Source of the DNA: Asterias rubens
Taxonomy: Eukaryota; Echinodermata; Asteroidea; Forcipulatida; Asteriidae
Direction of reading: 5' to 3'
Assembly (NCBI RefSeq): GCF_902459465.1
Contig: NC_047082.1
Coordinates: 1,240,001-1,304,000 of the forward strand
Length of the DNA stretch: 64,000 nucleotides
This document shows positions 22,684-34,800 of the stretch, one piece after another (positions within the stretch are counted from its first letter, which is position 1; each line of letters opens with the position of its first letter). The position numbers and the translations under genes were made by a program. The notes below the pieces were generated by a model. That model worked only from the letters and a program-made list of their open reading frames with translations, did not search any database and was not told the DNA's origin.

Positions 22684-25600
22684 ATCAACAACGACAACAA
22701 CAACAACAGCAACAACAACAATTTACCTGTCGCTCGCAGAGAAAATACAACAGTTTGAAACATTTAAACAAGTTCAAGTTTGAGGGAAACAAATTCAACT
22801 TAAAAGGTTCAGCCGTGGGTGTGTAATGCTTATCCAACCTGCTTCACTTCCCTAATTTGTGCTTGTTCACTCAAGAGCAAATTGTCACAGAAAAGGTCAC
22901 CTTATTTCATTATTATATTTCATGACCTAGTTCAGTCGCCTACACCTTCCTTTGTATAAAATTCTCATTAAACACAATCCGACATCGCTTACAACACAAA
23001 CCCGCCTCCCTTTAGGGGATGGAGTATCACCCCAGGACGCATGGGTTCTAAAGAGAATATCTGCATCGAAATTACACAATAAATAAACGCGGGAAAAAGA
23101 GCGTTAATTTGGGTCAGTCATAATCTTGAGGTTACTGTGTCATCCGTTGCTTGGGCAACCGTACGTCATTTGGGACACTCCTAAAGGGAGTTTTTGTTTC
23201 ATTTAATTAGATTTTTATCTTTGAACGAAGCACTGGTGATGGCGCATTTTTTTCCCTCATCAAATTTACCCGCAGTACTCAAAAGGGGCTCTTAATGTAA
23301 TTTGCACTATTAGTTTGTCTATATAGGGCACGTTACACACATGGTATAGATCCAAACTGTCCTTGGCTAGTCGTCTTGACAAGCCCCAGTGTGCAAATTT
23401 TGGGGTCATTGTGATATTTATTTCGATCTCAGACACAACATCAAGATGTATTAAAGACACATTGGGTGATATCTTGATTTTTCCCCCCATTCATTTTGAT
23501 ATGAGCAAAACGAGGCTGAGATGGCAAATTAGTCTGGTGTCTTCTTTAAGGGGTGAGAAGAACTATACATAGATAGTAGTGTGAACTGGACACCACACTG
23601 CAACAAAGTAGACCATAACCATGTTGCCACCATCTTGGGCATGTTCCTTGTATCCAATAACAGTAATGAATGCTAATACTCATTGTACAACAAGGAACCA
23701 GACTATTTCTCTTTCCAGGCTCGGTTTGGTTACATTGATTTAAATGAGAGAAAATCACGATGACCGCACCGTGATGGCGCACACATGGAATACCACTTTG
23801 AAGGGCGGACGTAAGTGAAGTCTTCAGATACCATAACAAAAAACATGTTTTACTAAATTATTATGATAAACAACCAGGGCCACATTTTATGGTGCAGAAA
23901 ATACTGCTTAAAAATCCCTGCTTAAAAATCACTGCTTAGCAATAATCATTAGGATACCAGTCACAAATTGTACATGGGACATGGTATTGTAGCTGGTAAC
24001 TTTTTGTTGGTAAGCATAATCAGGGTATGTGACGATGTCATAACCCATGCAGAGTTATCTCAGGATCTCAATAAAACAGTTGGATGGCACTTCCAGGGCT
24101 CCGTAAATTAGCTTGGAATACAATTTTCCCCTTTTCAAGATGTCGTCATCCAGATATAAATAATCTATAGGAGACGACATTCTACTTATAAAAAGACGTC
24201 ATCTTTCCGTTTATGATGTCGTCATCCTGCAGTAAATCAACTCAGGATCTCAATAGATAAAAAGTTGGATGGCACTTCAAGAGCAACATAGGATCGAGCT
24301 TCATAAAAACCATGCCCCTCATGCTGTTGATCTTCGCACCGACGCAAGACTCTTCGTCTTACCCGATCAATACACTCCGAAGCTTATCACGATAAATATT
24401 TGATCGCAAAGAAGGAACATTTTGTAATAATATAAGGCATTAATTATGGACCAACCGGGCAGAAATCGATAGTATACTCCTTAGGCATTGCATTACCTCG
24501 TAGCTTTTTTCCCCGTGCCATAATCGGTTTAACCAGATTATTAGCGGTAGTATGTTTCCAATTCCTATATGATAGGTAATTCAAACGAGTCTCACATACC
24601 TTGCAGGAAAAAAATTGTATGTTTAAAGCACCTTGAGCGTCACTGGATGAGTGACATTATGCGCGTTATAGACCATAAGAAGCCACTTTTATTAATTCGT
24701 ACTGTAAGTTCTTTTAATGAAAATTTCACATATTATTCGCAATGACCAGAGCCAATTTTCACGAAGCTGTTAAGCAGGAATTTCTGCTTAGCAAATGTCT
24801 TGGCTAAGCAAGAAATTGCTGTGGTAGCAGTCGCAGCAATTGTAACTGTGGTGTTCTGGCTGGTTTAAACCAATTTTTTCATGAAGCTGTAAGCAGAAAA
24901 TACTGCTTGGACAAATTTATGACTAGCAATAATTAATGTAAACCTAATGTAATTTTGGATGGTAAAACCTGTTTAAGTTTAGCAATTACTTTTCTTTGCT
25001 TAGCGAGTTTTGTGCCTACAGGCTTTATGAATAGGCCCTGAATAAATTCCACTCTTGATCAATAAACCCCATTTACCAGTAGCTCCAAAATATGCAAAAG
25101 CGGTTTTACAAAATCTATAGAAATTGCACTCACAAGACCTTACACTGAAAACATCTAGTAGTCAATTTGGAGAAAAAATTTGTCAACTACGCAATAAAAA
25201 TCAGTCTTTCCATTCATGACTATTTTTCAATCCGAACTAACTAATAGGAAACATTTTTACTAATTGAGCTAATGAAATTACTAATCAATATTTTTTAAAG
25301 ACTAATACGAATTTGTTATTTCTAGTTTTGTCCGTAGATTAGTTGATACAGAGTACTGATTGACTAATTTATTTCTCTCTAAAATATGAAATGACAAGTC
25401 TGACATAGCAATGACAAATTGGTCGACTAATGTATGAGAAAAATACTAATTGAATTGGCTCCGAAGGCGGGCACAATACAAACGCCTGATACAGAACTTA
25501 CTCGTAAACGTTCGGTCGAGTGCCACCGACCCTTCCTCCCTATCAAGAGGTTGTGAATTATTGTGTATTCTGAATTTTTGAATTTCTGAATTATTAAATT

Positions 25601-28600
25601 TAATACAAGAATAAATTCCTGTTTCAACTTTTGGAAAACATGGGCGCCGCTTGTAACCTTGGAGGTAGTCTGTAAACAGTGCTGTCATTAATCAGCACTG
25701 TGAGTACGATTAACAGAACAGCCAGAACACAATCGCACCCCCGGTCAGGCCGGTTTCGCACCGATACTGTTTAGTGCGCGATGGTCGCGCAGCATTGCAA
25801 TTCAGCACAGTTATTTACACTGTTCAAAAACCATTATCGCAAAATAGCGTGTCATTTTCACTGTCGCGCAAATATCGCCCGCGCGATTCGTAACTTTCCC
25901 TCTCGTCTGCAGCATGCAGCAACAAGAACGTCAGGTTATTAGTCCGTGTAAACGTGTGCTGTTGGTGGGTGGTGGAATATGAAATAAGGTAATTAATTTA
26001 TTGTATTCTGTTGTAATTATTCAGAAATATAATAACATGTTAATAAGTAACTTACATAAGCAACATTTTTAATTTCCCTTTTCAAATTTCAATCTCAACT
26101 CAAAAAAGTTTCATGAACTAACGTACTGCGGAGTGCATGTATGTTGTACTGCTGTACGTAGTATAAAACTGCTATTGCTACAGTTCGGAGCAGACAAGTT
26201 GAACCTCGCTTTTAAATTCGAGTCTGGCTTCGTTTTTACACAACGAAACTTGCATTCATTACTGCTATTGCATACAGGGAACAAGACCAAGATTGTGACA
26301 ATGGTTCATTAAACGCATCCTGCTCCGTTCTACAAGATGAGAGTTTGCTACCATTTCTCGCAAGGGCCCAGTCTCATTATTAAAGCAGAAAATATCTTAC
26401 TTAAAAATCACTGCTTAGCAATTATGAGCAGCATACCAGTCACAAATTGTACACGTGGCATGTTTTTTTCCGGGCTGGTAACCTTATAATAGTAAGCATT
26501 TGTGCTTAGCTACTTTTTGCACTTAAGCATCTCTGTGAAATTGGTCACTGACCGTGACCTATGACCCCGTCCCCCGCAACAACAATTCCTTGTTGATGCA
26601 CCAATTAACTGACTTCACCCGTTCACCGTGGTCTTTACAGGTGACCTAGCGAGAACACTGGCAGTCCAACGGTACGTCAGTACGATTGTTCCCTGCCGCC
26701 TGACAGCGCTGTTTACAGAACAACTACATCCTTCACAGTGCCTCCCAACCGTACTCCTCCGTTTCCATGGCAACGGGAGGACTCAAATCGATGGGAACTT
26801 AATAAAGACAGTCCGAGAAAACAAATTGAAAACGGGGCCTGCGTCTTTCATTGCGTAAAGATTGAGGCAAATGACTCGATGTAGTATTTGCAAGTGCTTC
26901 GCCATCGGGGATCGTAAAATAGAAAAAAAAGATTAAACAAACAAAATTGCTCCGTTTTTTTTTTTTTAAATTAACTGTCAGACAAATTTGGCAATTTCGA
27001 GCAAGCAATATACCAGACCGATGTTGTGTCCCTGGAGATAGATTGCACATTATTATTTCGTCTACGTGTTCATTACACGCTTCTGTATTATTGTGTAGGA
27101 TTAAAGACGTGATGGGGCTTTCGGGTTGCAAATCGCTGAGAAACAAAACTGGAATTTTGTTTTATCACCACGAAAGACACCATATAAGAGTGAATATATT
27201 CTTATCCTCTTTTTTTTTCAAGAATCAACCTATGACACTATTCATGAGCAGTTATCCTTCATTTCTATGGAACGCCAAAGAGGCATTTAATCATCGGTGA
27301 TGGTCTTTTGCAACCGGTGATCAAATTTGTCATCGGTGGTGGTCCTATGCGATCGGTGATCAACTTTAGCGAGCGGTGATAAAACACGATCGGTGGTCCA
27401 TTTTAGCGATCGGTCATGCATATTCATGATCGGTGACGGTATATAGCGATCGGTCATGCATATTCACGACCGTTGATGGCTTTTTGCAATCGGTGGTCAA
27501 CTTTAGTGATCGGTGATGGCTTTTTGCAATCGGTCAACTTTAGTGATCGGTGGTGGCTTTTTGCAATCGGTCAACTTCAGGGATCGGTGATGGCTTTTTG
27601 CATGCGGTCAACTTTAGTGATCGGTGGTGGCTTTTTGCGATCGGTCAACTTTAGTGATCGGTGGTGGCTTTTTGCAATCGGTCAACTTTAGGGATCGGTG
27701 ATGGCTTTTTGCAATCGGTCAACTTAAGGGAATGGTGGTGGCTTTTTGCAATCAGTCAACTTCTAGGGATCGGTGGTGGCTTTTTGCAATCGGTCACATT
27801 TTGCAACCGGTGATGGGATTTTGGGATATCCGAATTTTGCGTCCGGTCGGTGCAGGCCTACTTCAAAACCTATGATTGTGTAGATTGTGGATATTAGTTG
27901 TTGTTATTTTCTAGTTCACACCACCATGGAGGAATAAATTACACTCACCAGCGGGTTGACTGACTTGCCAAACATTTGTAGAAGAGTACCATTTTATAAC
28001 TATGTAAGGGGGAACGCAACAAACATCAAATTAATCAGCTCTTTCTAAAAAGATAATAATAATAACAAATGGGTAGGAGAGGGTGTGGAAGGGTTATCCA
28101 TGTCCCACAATTGGTTGTCGTCTTCCGGAAATGGTGTATGCAGGGGAAATACAAATATTTATATTCAGTGAAGAGAAATGTTTTTGAACAAGAGTCTCTA
28201 CCGATAGTTTTGTGTGTAAGGGGAAATCTGAAATCATACAAGTAGCCCTGTGTAAACAGACCCGGAGGTGAGAACATTATGACCACACAAAAACCGTTTT
28301 GATGGAAAACACATATTATGTGCATCATGAATGTGATGGACAAACACAGACCGGGACGCACTCAACACGTTTTATAAAAGGCTAGGTAAAGTATTATACA
28401 AATATTTCCTTGTAATAAACGGAGAGGCACGTATTAATTGAATCCAAAGCGAAAAACGTACTATATAAAGTTCTTAATTTAGGGGGGGGGGTGTGTAAAA
28501 GAGTTAAATCTTATATAAAATTGAAGCTTTAAAATAAGCTTTACTCTAAACGTAATTTTGTTTTAAATTATTAATTAATCAATCGGTCAACTTCAGGGAT

Positions 28601-31600
28601 CGGTGGTGGCTTTTTGCAATCAGTCAACTTTAGGGATCGGTGGTGGCTTTTTGCAATCGGTCAACTTTTGCAACCGGTGATGGAATTTTGGGATATCCGA
28701 ATTTTGCTTCCGGTCGGTGCAGGCCTACTTCAAAACCTATGATTGTGTAGATTGTGGATATTAATTGTTGTTATTTTCTAGTTCACACCACCGTGGAGGA
28801 ATAAATTACACTCACCAGCGGGTTGACTGACTTGCCAAACATTTTTAGAAGAGTACCATTTTATACCCAGATAACATACATACATTGGGCAATCAGTTAT
28901 TTCAAATTATTACATTATTGCAATCAAGATTTATTAATATCTACAATTTTGGGGGAGATTTTATAGCAAAAAAAATCTCAACAAATTACATTACTTTGTC
29001 ATTTTTTTAATTGTTTCGACAATCTTAAGACATTCTGTGCCACAGCTTTGACACCCTGCCTTGAAAATTGCATATTATGACCAATGTCGGTTCAATGCCG
29101 GCCCAATGGTGGCCGTTACCAAATCAGTATTGGCACAAAAAAGTTGTTTTAGTAGGGTGTCGTGGCCGAGTGGATAAGAACACCGAACTCAAGCTCTGGT
29201 GTTTCTGTTCAGCAGAGTGTGGGTTCGGATCCCGGTCGTGACACTTGTGTCCCTGAGCAAGACACTTAACTATAAGTGCTTCTTTCCACCCAGGGGTAAA
29301 TGGGTACCTGTGAGGGCAGAGATGGTTCTTGTGATTGATTTAGCCGAGTAGCGCATATTAATGTTGCACAAGGCTGTATACTCCACACCAGGGAGCTGAG
29401 ATGGGTTTAAGGAGTGATTTAAGGCCCAGTGACCAGGGGTAATAATGTGAAGCGCTTTCGGACGCATTCCGGGTGTGAAAAGCGCTATATAAAAACGGGT
29501 TATTATTATTATTATTATTTTATACCATTATTTGCCAAAAGTGTGCCACTTCGAAACCAGTATTGGCCCAGAAAAAGTTGTCTATACCATTTTGTCAAAA
29601 TGGCGTGGCGCTAAAAAAAAAGTATTGGCCCAGAAAAGATTGTCTATGGTGCAGCTACAAAACCAGTGTTGGCACAATAGAGGTTTTCTACCATTTTGCC
29701 AAAATGGTGTGCCGCCAACAAACCAGTAGACAGATGACAGAAAGTAAAACTTTCATTATCAGACGAAAATTCAACCAGCATTTTAACTCGTAAGTTTTTA
29801 TTAATTAAATAAAAATGCAAAAAGTGTATTAAATATATTAAATTTAAATGTAATTACTTTGCAATAAAAAAGTTCATTACAATAAAGTGTAGTTGTCCAT
29901 GATAAACACAAAACATAAAAAATGAAAAAAACAGCAGCAATGAATGAATCAAATTAAAAATGCTATGTAAAAACCCATTAACTAAAAAAGTAGGTATAAA
30001 TTTTAGAAGTTTGTTTTATTAATAGTATTCGGTTTCTCAAAATGCCGGTACCATCAGGGGTCGATTTCACAGAGAGTTCGGCCTAGTCCTAACTTAGGAC
30101 ATAGTCCTTGGAGATATAAGAAACGTATGGCTAGTCCTAAGTTAGGACGATTAACTCTTCCTAACTCGAGATAAGACTAGTCTTACCTCTTTGTGAAATC
30201 CACCCCAGCTTCAATAACTTGCATGGGCTAATTCCTTTTTAAATATCAAGTCGGTTTAGTCATTAGAACATATTTCTTTACCGTTTTGCCATAGCCAGTA
30301 TTGGCATGATTGGCCCCGAAAAGGTTTTCTATAATGACACCATTTTGACAACTAAATTAAGAACTTTATACAATACGTTTTTCGCTTTGGATTCAATTAA
30401 TACGTGCCTCTCCGTTTATTACAAGGAAATATTTGTATAATACTTTACCTAGCCTTTTATAAAACGTGTTGAGTGCGTCCCGGTCTGTGTTTGTCCATCA
30501 CATTCATGATGCACATAAATTATGTGTTTTCCATCAAAACGGTTTTTGTGTGGTCATAATGTTCTCACCTCCGGGTCTGTTTACACAGGGCTACTTGTAT
30601 GATTTCAGATTTCCCCTTACACACAAAACTATCGGTAGAGACTCTTGTTCAAAAACATTTCCCTTCACTGAATATAAATATTTGTATTTCCCCGGCATAC
30701 ACCAGGGACTTTTCGTTTTCAATGACGGATGGTTCTGCGACGGTAAAGATGACATTTGGCGTCATCTGCGCATGCGTCGGCTTTGAGGACGGTCGTCCCT
30801 CAATTTCTACGACAGTACTTGGGATGAATCTTCGTTGTGCTAAAAACGACAACGTTTAGCTGAACAACCGTCGCAGAACCATCCGTCGTCGAAAACGAAA
30901 AGTCCCTACCATTTCCGGAAGACGACAACCAATTGTGGGACATAGATAACCCTTCCACACTCTCTCCTACCCATTTGTTATTATTATTATTATTTTAGAA
31001 AGAGCTGATTAATTTGATGTTTGTTGCGTTCCCCCTTACATAGTTATAAAATGGTACTCTTCTAAAAATGTTTGGCATGTCAGTCAACCCGCTGGTGAGT
31101 GTAATTTATTCCTCCATGGTGGTGTGAACTAGAAAATAACAACAACTAATATCCACAATCTACACAATCATAGGTTTTGAAGTTGGCCTGCACCGACCGG
31201 ACGCAAAATTCGGATATCCCAAAATCCCATCACCGGTTGCAAAAGTTGACCGATTGCAAAAAGCCACCACCGATCCCTAAAGTTGACTGATTGCAAAAAG
31301 CCACCTCCGATCCCTTAAGTTGACCGATTGCAAAAAGCCATCACCGATCCCTAAAGTTGACCGATTGCAAAAAGCCACCACCGATCCCTAAAGTTGACCA
31401 ACTGCAAAAAGCCACCACCGATCCCTAACGTTGACCGATTGCAAAAAGCCACCACGGATCGCTAAAGTTGACCGATTGCAAAAAGCCACCACCGATCACT
31501 AAAGTTGACCACCGATTGCAAAAAGCCATCAACGGTCGTGAATATGCATCACCGATCGCTATATACCATCACCGATCATGAATATGCATGACCGATCGCT

Positions 31601-31754
31601 AAAATGGACCACCGATCGTGTTTTATCACCGCTCGCTAAAGTTGATCACCGATCGCATAGGACCACCACCGATGATTAAATGCCTCTTTGGCGTTCCATA
31701 CATTTCATCCTATGCAACGTTCTAGTACTCACTCTGCCTGCTTCACGTCGTTTT

Positions 31755-31847
<93 letters not shown>

Positions 31848-34800
31848 AACAACAACAACAACATAAATTCGTGCAGCTTAGCTCTATGAGACTGGTCCAT
31901 GGTCTTACGTAATCTTCGCCAGCTGAGATATTCAAATTAAAAGACTGAGTCTTGTATCTGGACTTACCGAACGGGATTCCAGCGACTAGCACACATGTTG
32001 CAAGTACGTGGTTCTTGACCGGGAACCACGCCCCAGTTAGGATCAGCGGCGGGTTATAGCACAGGTTGGTGGCGAAGCCGAACATGAGGCTGTAGGTGGC
32101 GAACATCCACCAGAACTCTGTCACGAAGGAGCAAATGAAGAGAGCTGTGGCACCCAAGAACACCCCGGCCATTGAGACGCAGCGGCACCCGAAGCGGTTG
32201 TAGAGGGGTGTCGAGATTGGGTTGCCCACGTATGCCATACCGAACGCTATTGAACCCACCCAACCTATAAGAAGAAGAAAATGTGGATGAAAACGGTACC
32301 TTTTATTTATGGAGACCAAGGGCAAAACAACTATAAGGGAACGCAAAATGACTCCATAGGGGAATTATATAAAGACTGGGGTGCCCATCCCAACAAGGAA
32401 GTTTGTGAAAAAAGTCTCTTGGGATCTGTTACGTGCAGGGATTAATAATGCATTTTTAATAACGTGTGTATTACTGTGAATGTGAGACTCTTAGACGCTA
32501 GGTGGCAGCAGACATACCAGGTAGATTGCCAAAGACCTTTTTGCAATACCCATTGTGTTATGTATATCGCTCTCTGAGTAAAATCAATCTTTCTCAGTTA
32601 TGTGCACATGCTCAAAACCACCCACACAATGGAAATTTACCTGGTAAAATCTGCTGCCACCTAGCGTTCCAAAGTCTCAAGTTGTAATGTTTATTGTATG
32701 CATTGACAACCATTACGGGTAAAGTACCTTCAAGCCTCGGTTTGGTTACAATGGTCTTTTAGTAGAAGGAACACACTATGGCGTATAATACTCACTGATA
32801 GCAGCTGTCCCACCACCAAAGGTGTCCAACAACGGCAGTAGTAATTCACCAAAGCTCATAACCATCCCCATGAATGGTATATCTAGTATGAAGCCCGCCA
32901 GGCATATCATCCACGCCCGCTTGTTGTTAAATCTCCCCCATGTGGAGTACGTGTACTTCGACTTCTTTTCGCTGCTCTGATTCAGGGCGAGTTTCTCGCT
33001 CTCAGCAGCGTTTGGTGTGTGGTGGTTGGAGTCAGGCATACCTGGGAGGTTGTAGCGGGCCGGGTCGATGGTGATTTGAGACGGCGAGAGGGGCGGGCTC
33101 CGAGCGGAGAAACTCCGGGCACTGAGGGGAGTGATTTCCTCACAGTCCTGTTAAATAAACACAACCATTTAAATAGATGTGGTACATTGTAAGACACTGC
33201 TCTTTGCAAAGGTCGTGGGTTCGAATTACACCCGAGTAAGATGCCTGTGATTTTGTTTTCATAGGGCTCTGGAAAGTATTGAGTTTACAGTGCTTACACA
33301 CATTGGTGTACTAAGCTTAATAAAACTATTTAATAGATGTGGTCTACACTGCTCTAGAATTGCAAAGGTCGTGGGTTCGAATACCACCAAAGTAATATGC
33401 CTGTTTGAAGAACTTCTTAGGAAAGTACTGATTATACATCGGTGTACGGGTAAGACCGAAATTAATGAACACAACCAGTTATCACAAAGTAAAGATTTGT
33501 TTTTTACAAAATACTTGGCAAGTTTCGACTTCCGAGACAATGAAGTTGTAATTTCGTCGAGACTGATATTGTTAGTGTTCTTGGTCTTAGTCTGGTCTTG
33601 ACCACAACACTGACTTCCGAGGGCACAAACAGTGCTTCAAATCCTCCTATACCCTTGGTTGAAAGTACATCTGCATTTATCCATCAAGATGATTATTGTA
33701 GACCTTGGAAATCCATTAAAATGCTATGACACAATCCTCGCCTCACAAAGCATTTTCATATGTTATCGCTTGAGTATTTTATTTGTTTTTTCACCGTTGG
33801 CCAATATAGTACAATGTTTCCCGCTCTTCAGTCGAATTATGGTTTTAATCAAATTATTACTGCCTGCTAAATATCATAGTGCCTAGAGTCATCAAACTCT
33901 CTCGCTCAAATGGTGACTTGGGTGAGTAAAGGGAGTTTTAAAACAAGAGCGCCCCTTTTTTCAATCAAACTTTTCAAGCGTTGAAATTTTGTGAGATAAG
34001 GGAATTTTGTTGGAGTTTTTTTGTTTGGGATGTGTAATCAACATTCAACAAGGGGTTCTAATGTGGGGCTGGGTGGTTTGTACGGCCATGCAGAGAGCGT
34101 TAACCCAACCGAACAAGCCAAATTGAATTACCAAAGTCCTGCGTCAGACATGGATGTGGAAAAGGAAGACCCAGAGAAACCAACAAAAAAACGGGTGACT
34201 TTAGGGGAGAGAATGACAAACTGAAAGCAACAAAAAAAAAGACCGCGACTGAAATTGTGAATCAAGCAACTAGCGGAAGCGGCGCACGGAGCTTGACGGA
34301 TAACCAAGTGAATTGTACCCGCTGGCGTTTAATGAAACGATTCCCTTTTTTTTGCCGTGCGGAGTCCGGAGGCTGGATGTAATTAAAGCGGCCATGAGTT
34401 TCGGGCTCCTGTTCGTATATACACCGATAATAATTTCACTTTGAGCAATAGAGAAAAAAATCATTTATTGCTCAAATCAAGAAGCGATAATTAAAGAAAG
34501 GAGGTATGTTCTCTAGTGGGAATTTCTTGTGTGTCTGGGTTTTCTGTTTACAGCGGCTAGTATTTCAACATGTTTAATGGTGGCTTATTCGTTGGTTGAG
34601 TATTTTATTTCCAATGAATCACTAACGATTTTAAATTGATATGATGCAGCATTCGTCATCTAGTTCCCAATCACCTGCTCATACAACCAACCTGTTGGCA
34701 GACCTAAAAGTAAAACTACATTGGGCCATGGTCTATGTTGCCCTGTCTTGGCCTTAGTGCCCTGCTCTTGGCCTTAGTCCCCATGGCCCAATTTCACAGA

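Larger units (their letters stand above)
27260..31706. mobile_element. Foldback-like element, 4.4 kb, with >1.1-kb terminal inverted repeats and 6-bp flanking repeat
   Basis: The element runs 27266-31700. Ends are TATGGAACGCCAAAGAGGCA and its exact complement, flanked by CATTTC at 27260-27265 and 31701-31706. The left arm (to about 28482) and the right arm (from about 30352) are inverted copies, differing by small changes, about two satellite units and one inserted MITE. Each arm has a distal region rich in CGATCGGT motifs, an array of 37-bp units (GATCGGTGGTGGCTTTTTGC...), then about 600 bp of unique sequence. The ~1.9-kb centre holds a third partial arm copy, a SINE and other repeats. No transposase is seen, so it is non-autonomous. 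It lies in intron 3 of the minus-strand transporter. The foldback label is structural; the superfamily is unknown. Confidence 0.85.

Noticed and set aside
22551..22826. 91-codon glutamine-rich frame
   Set aside because: (CAA)n microsatellite in intron 3 of the minus-strand transporter.
26628..27300. Overlapping frames of 76-117 codons
   Set aside because: Mutually overlapping on both strands, no family similarity, inside an intron.
27473..27691. Repetitive frame rich in Trp and Gly
   Set aside because: Translation of the 37-bp satellite of the foldback element.
27297..27840. CRISPR-like spaced repeats
   Set aside because: Contiguous 37-bp satellite without unique spacers, in an animal genome.
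29153..29240. Possible tRNA gene
   Set aside because: A and B boxes are present, but acceptor-stem pairing is poor and the sequence continues into a SINE body found at other loci.
31676..31900. PolyLeu and polyAsn frames
   Set aside because: Produced by the (AAC)n tract.
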